Positions 56,169-64,000 of a stretch of DNA of 64,000 bases are shown here, piece by piece. The position numbers and the translations under genes are program-made. The notes beneath the pieces are model-generated. The model saw nothing but the letters and a program-made list of their open reading frames with translations, had not been told where the DNA came from and searched no databases. The stretch is taken from the NCBI GenBank assembly GCA_040384325.1, contig JAZKJL010000005.1, forward strand, positions 744,001 to 808,000, read 5' to 3'. The stretch is from JACMLX01 sp040384325. GTDB lineage: Bacteria > Gemmatimonadota > Gemmatimonadetes > Gemmatimonadales > Gemmatimonadaceae. Position 1 is the stretch's first letter. Every line of letters starts with the position of its first letter.

Positions 56169-57116
56169 ATGTCCAGTCCCCTCAGCACGGAGCAGGAAGG
56201 TCCCGGCGGCTTGTCGCCTGCGGTGCTGTGGCTGCTGGTCTCGAACGTGGCCGTGTATTTCCTGCAGCAGACCGTGGTGCGTCCCGACGACCTGCAGGGG
56301 ATCTTCGCGTTCTCGAGCGCCGATGTGCTGACGCGGTGGTGGACGCCGCTGACCTATGCGTTCCTGCACGGCGACATCTGGCACATCCTGTTCAACATGA
56401 TCGCGCTGTGGCAGTTCGGGCCGCGCGTGGAGCGCCTGTTCGGCACGTCGCGATTCGTGCGCTTTTACCTGTATTGCGCACTGGGTGGTGCGGCGCTGCA
56501 CTTCGCGCTCTCGCGTGGCAGCAACATCATGCTCGGTGCGAGTGCAGCGGTGTTCGGCGTGATGTACGCGTTCGCGCATGCCTGGCCGCGCACGATGCTG
56601 CTGTTCTTCGGCGTGATCCCAATGCAGGTGCGGTGGTACGTGACGGGCTTCGCCGCACTGAGCCTGTTCTTCGCCGTCACCAGCGGCGGATCGGGCGTGG
56701 CGCACTGGGCGCACCTGGGTGGATTCGGCATGGCCTGGCTGCTGGTGCGCCTGCCGTCTGCGCGCCGGCTTGGCACCTGGCAGGAACGCTTCAACCCCGC
56801 CCCCGAGCTCCCAGAAGACGACGCCCTCCGCGCCGTCCCGCCGCGCACGACGATGCGCCCACCGCGTGCCGCCGACTCGACTGATGCTGCCGATGACGTC
56901 GTGGCGCGCAGCAATGCCTTGGTGCAGCGCCGGCAGCCCGTGGCGGCGCCGCAGCGGCCTGCGGTCACCGCCACGATTGTACCGACACAAAGCGCCACTG
57001 AAGAGCTGAATGCCTTGCTCGACAAGATGTCGAGCGGTGGTGGGCGGTCGAGTCTCAGCGAACGTGAGCAGGAGCGGCTTCGCGAGCTCTCCGAGATTTT
57101 GCGCGGCAAGTCGTGA
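56169..57116 (+). CDS. rhomboid intramembrane serine protease
   Basis: 315 residues from the ATG at 56169. About six transmembrane helices in the first 200 residues. H-I-L-F-N-M is in helix 2, the catalytic Ser is in G-A-S-A-A-V-F-G (helix 4) and the catalytic His in H-W-A-H-L-G-G-F (helix 6). The cytoplasmic C-terminal tail of about 115 residues is P/R-rich and ends in a charged helix (L-S-E-R-E-Q-E-R-L-R-E-L-S-E-I-L) resembling the tail domain of GlpG-like or Bacteroidota rhomboids. Substrate unknown. Confidence 0.9.
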   Translation: MSSPLSTEQEGPGGLSPAVLWLLVSNVAVYFLQQTVVRPDDLQGIFAFSSADVLTRWWTPLTYAFLHGDIWHILFNMIALWQFGPRVERLFGTSRFVRFYLYCALGGAALHFALSRGSNIMLGASAAVFGVMYAFAHAWPRTMLLFFGVIPMQVRWYVTGFAALSLFFAVTSGGSGVAHWAHLGGFGMAWLLVRLPSARRLGTWQERFNPAPELPEDDALRAVPPRTTMRPPRAADSTDAADDVVARSNALVQRRQPVAAPQRPAVTATIVPTQSATEELNALLDKMSSGGGRSSLSEREQERLRELSEILRGKS

Positions 57117-57160
57117 AGCGCTGATTACTCGCGTTTGCTCGTGGCTTCTGTGCTTGGCGC

Positions 57161-57375
57161 GAGATCGCTAACAATGTTCACGCGGGGGGCGCGGGGGACG
57201 CGGAGGGGTCCGTGAGCGATTCAAGGACGTCGCGCGGTGCGGACAACTTTCTGGGGAACCGCGCTCGCGAGTTTCAGCGCAATTGCACCTCACGCTTTTT
57301 TCGCTCAGATGGAGTGATGCGCGCGGAGCCCCCCGCGTTCCCCGCGGCCCCCGCGTGAACACTTTTTCGCTGGCC
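57161..57375. repeat. family-1 inverted-repeat intergenic element, copy 3
   Basis: Forward arm 57168-57213 and reverse arm 57324-57365, both well matched to the other copies. The shorter core (about 110 bases) keeps only a diverged version of the inner pair (CTTTCTGGGGAACCGC near 57249). The reverse arm lies just before a second hairpin at 57440. No gene inside. Confidence 0.85.
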
Positions 57376-57439
57376 TGCGAGCGACAGAATGCGGCGGAGC
57401 CGTCCAGGGAACGCGCCCGCGGAGTGGGCAGAAAAAGAG

Positions 57440-57464
57440 AGCCCCCCGGACTTGCCGGGGGGCT
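57440..57464 (-). terminator. hairpin with T-run on the minus strand
   Basis: AGCCCCCCGG (57440-57449) and CCGGGGGGCT (57455-57464), loop ACTTG. On the minus strand it is followed by CTCTCTTTTTC, so it reads as a strong intrinsic terminator for leftward transcription, although no minus-strand gene is recognisable to its right. Confidence 0.6.
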
Positions 57465-57702
57465 ATACCGCCGGGGTGGACCTGGCGGAGATGGTCGGCG
57501 GCATGCACCGCAGAACCGATGGGTGTAGTCTGGCCGGAGGTACAGGCTGGTGCAAGTGCTGCTTGCGGGGTCTGGGCGCGGTGCGCTGACCCTCGTGTTC
57601 GATTTGGTCTCGGCTGCGCGGAGGGCCGACTTGAGCGAGCGGGGGTGTGGTTCCGGGCGGGGCTAGATTGCGGGAGCCGAACCCTCTTACCGAACACGCG
57701 CG
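57465..57702. other. gene-free spacer before queF
   Basis: About 240 bases without a credible gene. Ends at the queF ATG. Contains GC-rich partial palindromes. No preQ1 riboswitch signature was recognised. Confidence 0.4.
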
Positions 57703-58107
57703 ATGCCGAAGCCTGAGCTGCTCGAGACGTTCCCGAATCCATATGCCGACCGGGCCTACGAGATCCACATGATCTGCCCGGAGTTCACGTCGCTCTGCCC
57801 GCTGGGCGGGGTGGAGACGGATGCGGCGGAGCTGAGCCTGTTGCAGGGCGGGGCGCCGGACTTCGCGACGATGTACCTGACGTACGTGCCGGGGGAGTTC
57901 TGTGTGGAGCTGAAGTCGTTGAAGCTGTATCTCTGGTCGTTCCGGAATGATGGCATCTTTTATGAGCGGGCGGTCAACCACATTCTGGATGATTTGGTGA
58001 AGCTGACGAGTCCCCAGTTTTTCGAGGTGAAGGGGGATTTCGCGGTGCGGGGGGGGATCAAGTCGGTGATTACGGCGAGGTATGGGGTGAGGCCGGCGGG
58101 GGTATGA
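57703..58107 (+). CDS. queF: 7-cyano-7-deazaguanine reductase QueF (preQ1 synthase)
   Basis: 134 residues from an ATG. NADPH-dependent reduction of preQ0 to preQ1 in queuosine synthesis. Nucleophile Cys in E-F-T-S-L-C-P (Cys32), substrate Glu in C-V-E-L-K-S-L-K-L-Y-L (Glu69), then S-F-R-N-D-G-I-F-Y-E. Short YkvM-like form. Between the Cys and the conserved P-D-F-A-T there are about 15 extra residues (34-49, G-G-V-E-T-D-A-A-E-L) where the family has only two or three. No other queuosine gene nearby. Confidence 0.92.
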   Translation: MPKPELLETFPNPYADRAYEIHMICPEFTSLCPLGGVETDAAELSLLQGGAPDFATMYLTYVPGEFCVELKSLKLYLWSFRNDGIFYERAVNHILDDLVKLTSPQFFEVKGDFAVRGGIKSVITARYGVRPAGV

Positions 58108-58188
58108 TGCCGTGGCGCCTGCTACCTTGGAGCCGCGAACGCGCGTGGGTTGATGGGGGTGGGGGGAGGCGGTAGGTTGTGGGTCTTA

Positions 58189-58261
<73 letters not shown>

Positions 58262-58628
58262 TTGAGAAGCACTCGAGCGATTTGGACGGGCTGCAGCCGA
58301 TGGTTGCGGCCCCGTTCCGTTCCGCGCTCTTTTCACGGCGACACCTCAACGTGATAGCGCGATGCGCGTTGGACGATTGCGACCGGCACATCGAATGCGC
58401 GCTGCGCAACGGCTGCCAGCCTCATCGGGAACGGTGCGTCCCGCGCACCTCACGTGGTCACGTGACTATCGCACGCCACGTGCGTCCTTATGCATGCTGG
58501 CCGTGGTGCCATCGCTGGATTCGTCACACTGCGGTTTATATAATCCACCGCGCGCCGCCCGCACCCTGTGCGACCACCGACCACGGGTGTAGTCGACCGC
58601 TACGATCCCTCCAGCTGCCAAGGACCTG
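58262..58628. other. gene-free spacer between tRNA-Phe and the first BIG2 lipoprotein
   Basis: 367 bases with no credible gene. It includes a promoter-like TATAAT at 58539. Confidence 0.5.
58516..58544 (+). promoter_or_regulatory. promoter-like element for the BIG2 lipoprotein gene
   Basis: Perfect TATAAT (58539-58544) in a GC-rich background; TGGATT at 58516-58521 is a poor -35 at a 17-base spacing. It would give a leader of about 78 bases to the ATG at 58629. Confidence 0.45.
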
Positions 58629-60128
58629 ATGCGCGCGATGCTGCGGCGACTCCTCCGGTTGAGCGCGGTGCCACTGCTCCTGGCCTGCGCGCCCGCCGCC
58701 ACGGAGAGCAGCACCCAGGCCGGCACTACCGACACCCCCATCGTGCTGCGGGTCGCCCTCCGTGACTCGGCACTGGTCGTCGGTGACACCGCGCAGCTCA
58801 CCGTCACCCGCACACCAGCCACCGAGCCGACCGGCACCCTGACGTTCACCAGCAGCGACACCACGGTGGTCGTGGTTGCAGCGACAGGCCTGGTGACGAC
58901 GCGTGGTGCCGGCCGGGCCACCATCACCGTGCGGCAGGCGACGAGCAGCGCGGCGGTGGAATTGACCGTGGCCAGTGCCGTTGCACCGTCGCCGGTGGAC
59001 ACCACACCCAGCACCCCACCGGTCAACGCCAGCGCCTGGCGCGAGACGTTCACCGGTGAGACACCGGTACCGACGCCATTCAGTTCCGACGACTGGAACG
59101 TGCAGCAGTACAGCCGCGACGAGGACACCTGGCTTAAGCCGTCTGCGATGCAGGCGCAGCACGCACACGACTGCGGCGGGCCACCGCTGGTGCACACGAT
59201 CAGCACCTATGCGCAGCAGGTGTTCCGCTGCCGCGATCACGTCATGACGGCGGTGAGTGAGGGTGGCTACGGCACCATCGTGCTGACGCCCAATCGCATG
59301 CTGGACTGGGCCGCGGGTGAACAAGTGCTGCGGTTTGCGGTCAACACGGCCACCCAGTCGCCGCGAGACTGGTGGGCGGTGTGGCTGACACCATTCGCCG
59401 ACGTGCTGCCGGTGCCGACCTACGACTGGGCGCCGGCGTTGAACGGGTATCCGCGCACCAGCGTGATGCTGGAACAGAGCAGCGACGGCGTCTGCCCGGC
59501 GGTGGTGGTGAACTACGTCCACACCAAGCTGCCCTGCAACGCATGGCAAGCGCTGTCGGAGCGCATGGCGGTGAGCTTCTCCGTGCGCACGGTCATCGAG
59601 CTGAGGATCAGTCGCACGCACATCAAGGTGTGGATGCCGGAGCACGGGATCGTCTTCACTGACGCCGACCTGCCGGCACCGCTGTCGTTCACGCAGGGCG
59701 TGGTGCAGTTCGCGCACTACTCCTACAACCCGGCCAAGGATTGCCCGGCGGGAAAGACCTGCGGCCCAAACACCTGGCACTGGGACGACATCGACTTCTC
59801 CAACCCGGTGCCGTTCCGCATCATCAAGGCCGACGTGCGCGCGGTGAATGGCGACAACGTGCGCGTCACATTCTCCGCACCGGCACCGGCGAACGCCACG
59901 TTGCGACTCACCGGCGGTGGCTACCATCCGCTGCTGTCGTTCGACAATGGCGTTACGTGGGTGCAGCCGACGACTGCGACCTACAAGCCGAAGGATGCAC
60001 CGGAAGCACAGTATGCGACACCGATCCCGGCGGGCGTCTCGTCGATGCTGGTGAAACGCGGCCCGGTGATGGTGGACTGGTGGCCGAACGGCTGGGTAGC
60101 GCGCGACTTCACGATCTGGTCGCGGTAA
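58629..60128 (+). CDS. BIG2-domain lipoprotein with an unrecognised C-terminal domain
   Basis: 499 residues. Lipobox L-L-A-C with Cys20. One BIG2-like domain (about 38-115, T-F-T-S-S-D-T-T-V-V-V-V... G-L-V-T-T-R-G-A-G-R-A-T-I-T-V), then a P/T/S linker. A roughly 360-residue domain follows (about 135-499), beta-rich with many aromatics and Cys. Landmarks are V-F-R-C-R-D-H-V-M-T, G-Y-G-T-I-V-L-T-P-N-R-M-L-D, H-Y-S-Y-N-P and N-T-W-H-W-D-D-I. The same domain occurs in the gene at 61813. It suggests a jelly-roll carbohydrate-binding or hydrolase fold, but I cannot assign an activity. Confidence 0.75.
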   Translation: MRAMLRRLLRLSAVPLLLACAPAATESSTQAGTTDTPIVLRVALRDSALVVGDTAQLTVTRTPATEPTGTLTFTSSDTTVVVVAATGLVTTRGAGRATITVRQATSSAAVELTVASAVAPSPVDTTPSTPPVNASAWRETFTGETPVPTPFSSDDWNVQQYSRDEDTWLKPSAMQAQHAHDCGGPPLVHTISTYAQQVFRCRDHVMTAVSEGGYGTIVLTPNRMLDWAAGEQVLRFAVNTATQSPRDWWAVWLTPFADVLPVPTYDWAPALNGYPRTSVMLEQSSDGVCPAVVVNYVHTKLPCNAWQALSERMAVSFSVRTVIELRISRTHIKVWMPEHGIVFTDADLPAPLSFTQGVVQFAHYSYNPAKDCPAGKTCGPNTWHWDDIDFSNPVPFRIIKADVRAVNGDNVRVTFSAPAPANATLRLTGGGYHPLLSFDNGVTWVQPTTATYKPKDAPEAQYATPIPAGVSSMLVKRGPVMVDWWPNGWVARDFTIWSR

Positions 60129-60168
60129 CGCACACACGCACCGGCAATGGCGCACGCAGCAGCGCGTT

Positions 60169-61299
60169 TCACGGCAACAACTGCTCGCGGTACGCGGTGG
60201 CCATTGCTCCCTCGGTGAACTGACGCAGCGCGCGAATCCTGGCCGCCTCACCCAACCGCGCACGCCGCGCGTCATCGGTCAACAGCGCGTGCATTGCCAC
60301 CGCCAGTTCTGCTGGAGCACGCGGCGCCACAAGCAGCCCTGTTTCGTCGTGTGCGATCGCGTACGGTACGCCACCGACCCTGGCGCCGATGCTCGGTACG
60401 CCGTGGAACGCAGCCTCGACGAAAACCAAGCCGAAGCCCTCCACGTGCGACGGAAGGACGAACAGGTCGCTGGCGGCGTAGAGAAGTGCCGCATCGGGGA
60501 TACGCCCGAGAAAGTGTGCGTGATCACCCAGCATCGTCGCCGCCATCGCTTCCATCGCCTGGCGCGATGGACCGTCACCACCGACCACGAGGTGCACCGG
60601 GCGCGGACACGGTTCGAGCAGCGACATCGCGGTGATCAGGTCGGCGAAGCCCTTGTCCGGCACGATACGCCCCAGCGAGCCGACGATGAGTGCATCGGCA
60701 GGCAGCCCGAGTGCCGCGCGCGCGGCGCTGCGGGTTGGTGTGGCGGCAGAAGGCCTGATGCCTGGCGGGATCTCCACGATCTTGCTCCGACTGACGCCGG
60801 CGTCCACCAGGATCGCGGTCATGGCTGGCGTCGTGACGGTCACCAGGTCACATATCCGGCTGGCTAGTGCGGTCATGCGCCTGGTCTGCGCGCCCGAGAT
60901 GGGAAGGGCATGGTGCACCGTAGCCACGCAGCGTTTGACGCCCGCGAGACGGATCGCCATCACGTCCCACACCGAGATGTAATTGCCGCCGAAGTGAACG
61001 TTGACCGACGTGATGCCTTTCGCGCGCACGAAGGCACGCATCGCCAGCATGTGACGCACGTCGCGGCGCTGCATGACTTCACGAATCGCCGCACTGGTCT
61101 CGATCGGCGCGCCCATCTGCTGCGCCAATGGCAGGCAGCCGACACCACCGTCATCGGCCTCGGAGAACACCGTCTGCACCGTGACGTCCAATGCGCGGAG
61201 GCCCTGCGCCAGCGTCAACACGAAACTCTCCGTCCCGCCAACGACATTCGACGTGCAGATGAGAAGCAGCTGATCCGCGCCGGCGTGTTTCATTGGCAT
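60169..61299 (-). CDS. GT4 family glycosyltransferase
   Basis: 376 residues from the ATG at 61299 (61293 alternative). N-terminal S-N-V-V-G-G-T-E-S-F-V acceptor-side motif. The C-terminal GT-B half has G-S-L-G-R-I-V-P-D-K-G-F, V-V-G-G-D-G-P and the nucleotide-sugar motif P-S-H-V-E-G-F-G-L-V-F-V-E-A (catalytic E-x7-E type). The acceptor is unknown. It is convergent with the first BIG2 lipoprotein and divergent from the second; a TATATA at 61343-61348 on its strand may be its -10. Confidence 0.9.
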   Translation of the reverse strand: MPMKHAGADQLLLICTSNVVGGTESFVLTLAQGLRALDVTVQTVFSEADDGGVGCLPLAQQMGAPIETSAAIREVMQRRDVRHMLAMRAFVRAKGITSVNVHFGGNYISVWDVMAIRLAGVKRCVATVHHALPISGAQTRRMTALASRICDLVTVTTPAMTAILVDAGVSRSKIVEIPPGIRPSAATPTRSAARAALGLPADALIVGSLGRIVPDKGFADLITAMSLLEPCPRPVHLVVGGDGPSRQAMEAMAATMLGDHAHFLGRIPDAALLYAASDLFVLPSHVEGFGLVFVEAAFHGVPSIGARVGGVPYAIAHDETGLLVAPRAPAELAVAMHALLTDDARRARLGEAARIRALRQFTEGAMATAYREQLLP

Positions 61300-61812
61300 C
61301 GTGAAAGAATTTGACTCGCTGCGTCGCTGACCTGACGCGTGCATATATACCACCAACCAGCAATGCGCGAGCGCTGATCGATCGTGCAGCCGCCACCTGA
61401 TGAAGGCCGAGCAGAACGCGCCGCTCGGCCCGGCACTTGCGATGGGCTTCGAGACCTGCTCACACCACCAGATGGTGGTCCGGCGGGCGACCGGGTGTTC
61501 ATGCACGGTCACGAACGCATGTCTGGGCCGCCCAGCGTGCAGCGGTGACAGCCAGCCATAGCCAACGACAGCACGGTCACCACCGCGCTCGAATGGGCCG
61601 AACGCACAGCGAAGCGGTCAGTTGCCCACGGCAGCTGGCCCGCTCGTCGCCGCGCGCAGCGGTACCGCGTGATTGCCGGTGGTGCCCTCCCACGCCGCCC
61701 TCCCGGCGAGGCCACTGCGCAGCCGTTTGCGAGTGACACACCGACCTCAGCAGTCGTCACAATGACTGAGTGTCGCCGAACCATTGAGTCGACTTCAGTT
61801 CTGGAGTGTGGA
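61300..61812. other. gene-free divergent promoter region
   Basis: 512 bases between the divergent glycosyltransferase and lipoprotein starts. No credible gene. A ribosome-binding site TGGAG precedes the ATG at 61813; TATATA (61343-61348) faces the other way. Confidence 0.5.
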
Positions 61813-63966
61813 ATGCGGTTGCAAACGCGGGTCCTTCTGTCAGCGATGATGCTGTCGAGCCTCGGCGTCACGGCGTGTCAAGACCGCCAGTTGCAGGATG
61901 GGTCGTCGGTCCTCGGCTCGTATGGGCCGAATCTCTCGCTCTCGCGGGATCAGCTCTCGCCACTCCCGTCGGGCGATGCGTACTACGACCTGAGCGGCTC
62001 GCCCGCCGCCCCACTGGCGTTCAACGAGACCGGCTGGGACGTGCAGCTGTACTCGCGCGACCGCGAGACATGGTACGCACCAGAGCCGATGGACGCCCAC
62101 CACGGCATGGATTGTGGCGGCTACCCCGGCATGCACACGATCACGAAATACGAAGAGCTGGTGTTCCGCTGCCGCAACCACATCATGACCGCTATCAAGG
62201 CGGGCGGATACGGTGTCGTCATGCTGACGCCGGATCGGATGCTGGACCTGAGCAAGGGCGAGGCGGTGGTGCGTTTCGACCTCTCCACGCTCCAGACCTC
62301 GGATCGCGACTGGGTGGACGTGTGGCTGTCCGCCTATGACGACAACCTTGCCTTGCCGGCCGCGGCGTCGGCACCGGGCCTGCATGGACCGCCGCGCAAC
62401 GGCCTGTGGATCGAGAAGCGCGGCAACGGTGCCTTCTGTCCGCACTACGTGCGCGATTTCGTGGTCACGGAATTGAACTGCAGCTGGTGGACGAACCTCG
62501 CGGACAAGATCGCGCTCAGCGCCGTGGCGCGAAACGTGGTGGAGATCCGGCTGACGCAGACACACGTGAAGGTGTCGATGCCGCTGGACTCGATCGTGTT
62601 CGCTGATGTGGACCTGCCCGCGCCGTTGCCGTTCAACGCGGCCGTGGTGCAGTTCGGGCACTATTCCTACAATCCGGAAAAGTGCGAGTGGGACTGCGCC
62701 AACCTGCCGCCCAAGAAGGCCAACACCTGGCACTGGGACGAGATTCACATCGCACCGTCGATCCCGTTCGGCATCATGCGTGGTGATCGCCGCTATGTGG
62801 ATGGCACGGGTGGCACGGTGACGTTCGGTGCTCCCGCCGCCGAGGGCAGCAAGCTGCGCTTCTTCGCGGCCGGCGCGGCGCCGGAAATCTCGTTCGATGC
62901 CGGCAAGACCTGGCAGGCGCCGATCGAGCAGGCGATCGGCCAGGATGGCGGCACGGAGCGTCAGTACTTCACACCGATGCCGAGTGGCGCGAGCAGGGTG
63001 ATGCTGCGTCCGAAGGCGACGCTGGGTTCGTGGCCATGGCTGGACGTCTGGATGGCACGTGACTTCGCGGTGTGGTCGCGCAATGGCGGATCGGTGATTC
63101 CGACGCCGACGCCGACACCCACTCCGACGCCCACGCCAACACCCGAGCCGACGCCGGAACCTGCGCCACCACCGCCAGCGCCGGTCGCGGTGGCGTCGGT
63201 GAGTGTCTCGCTGGCACTCAACAGCATGGCCGTCGGCCAGACCGTTGCCGCAACGGCCACCACGCGCGATGCCTCCGGCGCCACGCTCGCGGGTCGCACG
63301 GTGACGTGGACGAGCAGCAACCCGAGCGTCGCGGTCGTCAACGCCTCCGGTGTGGTGACCGCAGTCAGCGCCGGGAGTGCGCAGGTGCAGGCAACGAGTG
63401 AAGGCGTCAACGCCAGCGCCACGCTGAGCGTGACCAACCCGCCGCCGCCCACGGTGGCCGTGAACAACGTGGTGGTGACGGTGAGCACGAACACGCTCAA
63501 TCCGACCCAGACCGTGACCGCAACGGCGTATCCACGCGACGCGGCCAACTCAGTGCTGACAGGCCGCACGGTGGCTTGGGCCTCGAGCAACCCGGCGGTC
63601 GCCACGGTGTCGTCGGAAGGCCTGATCACGGCCGTCGCGATCGGCTCCGCCACCATCACGGCGACGTCGGAAGGGAAGTCGGGCAGTACGTCGATGATCG
63701 TTGCGCTGCCAAAGGTCGGCAACGTGGTGGTGACGACGCCGTCGAGCGTGCTGCGCGTGGGTCAGTCGTTCACTGCCACGGCATGGGTGCGTGACGCAGC
63801 GAATTCCGTCCTCCCGGGTCGCGTGGTCACCTGGTCGTCGAACAACGCGCGCGTGGCCACGGTCTCCGCGACGGGTGTGGTGACTGGTGTGTCGCCGGGC
63901 AGCGTGAAGATCACGGCGACGAGCGAAGGAAAGCGCGCGGCCGTGAGCCTGAGCGTGATCCGGTAG
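61813..63966 (+). CDS. large lipoprotein: unrecognised domain plus three BIG2 repeats
   Basis: 717 residues from the ATG at 61813. Lipobox V-T-A-C with Cys22. The same roughly 360-residue domain as the gene at 58629 lies at about 70-425 (G-W-D-V-Q-L-Y-S-R-D, V-F-R-C-R-N-H-I-M-T, H-Y-S-Y-N-P, N-T-W-H-W-D-E-I). Here it comes first, followed by a P-T repeat linker (about 430-460) and three BIG2 domains (about 463-717). So the two proteins are domain-shuffled paralogues. Probably surface-exposed, linker-extended and involved in adhesion or glycan binding. Confidence 0.78.
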   Translation: MRLQTRVLLSAMMLSSLGVTACQDRQLQDGSSVLGSYGPNLSLSRDQLSPLPSGDAYYDLSGSPAAPLAFNETGWDVQLYSRDRETWYAPEPMDAHHGMDCGGYPGMHTITKYEELVFRCRNHIMTAIKAGGYGVVMLTPDRMLDLSKGEAVVRFDLSTLQTSDRDWVDVWLSAYDDNLALPAAASAPGLHGPPRNGLWIEKRGNGAFCPHYVRDFVVTELNCSWWTNLADKIALSAVARNVVEIRLTQTHVKVSMPLDSIVFADVDLPAPLPFNAAVVQFGHYSYNPEKCEWDCANLPPKKANTWHWDEIHIAPSIPFGIMRGDRRYVDGTGGTVTFGAPAAEGSKLRFFAAGAAPEISFDAGKTWQAPIEQAIGQDGGTERQYFTPMPSGASRVMLRPKATLGSWPWLDVWMARDFAVWSRNGGSVIPTPTPTPTPTPTPTPEPTPEPAPPPPAPVAVASVSVSLALNSMAVGQTVAATATTRDASGATLAGRTVTWTSSNPSVAVVNASGVVTAVSAGSAQVQATSEGVNASATLSVTNPPPPTVAVNNVVVTVSTNTLNPTQTVTATAYPRDAANSVLTGRTVAWASSNPAVATVSSEGLITAVAIGSATITATSEGKSGSTSMIVALPKVGNVVVTTPSSVLRVGQSFTATAWVRDAANSVLPGRVVTWSSNNARVATVSATGVVTGVSPGSVKITATSEGKRAAVSLSVIR

Positions 63967-64000
63967 CGAAGCACAAGCCGGCATCAGCATACGACTGATG

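Noticed and set aside
57465..57600. GC-rich folding region that might be an SRP RNA, 6S RNA or tmRNA
   Set aside because: No GGAA tetraloop core, no T-psi-C end and no tag frame could be found on either strand.

Overview
This 64 kb window is high-GC (roughly two-thirds G+C by eye) bacterial chromosome that carries the replication-origin neighbourhood. The diagnostic block is dnaN(-)/dnaA(-)/rpmH(+)/rnpA/yidD/yidC at 23.2-28.8 kb. The 310 bp between dnaA and dnaN hold a run of co-oriented DnaA-box-like sites next to the only clearly AT-rich patch there, so I call oriC at about 24.45-24.68 kb. parAB lies 21 kb away with two parS sites just upstream of parA. The lineage is inferred, not proven. 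GWxTD-domain lipoproteins, BIG2-type secreted lipoproteins, short OmpA/OprF-like barrels, LolC-free outer-membrane signals and extensive use of GTG/TTG starts in tightly overlapping genes fit Gemmatimonadota or a close diderm relative.

Layout. 0-2 kb: end of a dienelactone hydrolase gene and three small unknowns. 2.1-4.0 kb: parS sites and parAB. 4.1-9.5 kb: a translationally coupled BMP-type nucleoside ABC transporter (lipoprotein, NIF3-like protein, fused ATPase, two permeases). 9.5-14.3 kb: a lipoprotein, a UMF1-type MFS protein, an acyltransferase and a SRPBCC protein. 14.3-19.2 kb (minus): GWxTD lipoprotein, dolichol/phytol-kinase-like protein, polA and a small protein. 19.4-22.3 kb: Ser/Thr kinase, pyrE, an AraC-type regulator and rnpB (RNase P RNA). 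22.3-28.8 kb: the origin cluster. 28.9-35 kb: mixed metabolism (upp, a metallo-beta-lactamase/beta-CASP nuclease, a TetR regulator, a SanA-like protein, a PabC-like enzyme). 35.3-43.2 kb: a MITE-like element, two barrels, manC, an M16 peptidase pair and a NUDIX hydrolase, separated by repeat-rich spacers. 43.2-49.8 kb: ECF sigma and anti-sigma, holA, a SPOR protein and mutS. 49.9-57.1 kb: fahA, cystathionine beta-synthase, ddl and a rhomboid protease, with the spacers occupied by inverted-repeat elements. 57.7-64 kb: queF, tRNA-Phe, and two paralogous lipoproteins flanking a glycosyltransferase.

Both parts of RNase P are encoded within 4.5 kb of each other (rnpB at 21.9 kb, rnpA at 26.4 kb). 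DNA replication and repair is well represented: dnaA, dnaN, polA, holA, mutS, parAB. To the right of oriC almost all genes run co-directionally with replication. To the left many, including parAB and the transporter operon, run head-on.

The least explained parts are two families of intergenic inverted-repeat elements (family 1: three paired copies and one solo arm; family 2: two copies), a 165 bp CTAG-bounded MITE-like palindrome, a 320 bp heavily structured spacer ending in a UUCG hairpin before the M16 genes, and a pair of large secreted proteins that share an unrecognised domain with BIG2 modules on opposite ends. No phage, transposase gene, CRISPR array or rRNA was seen.
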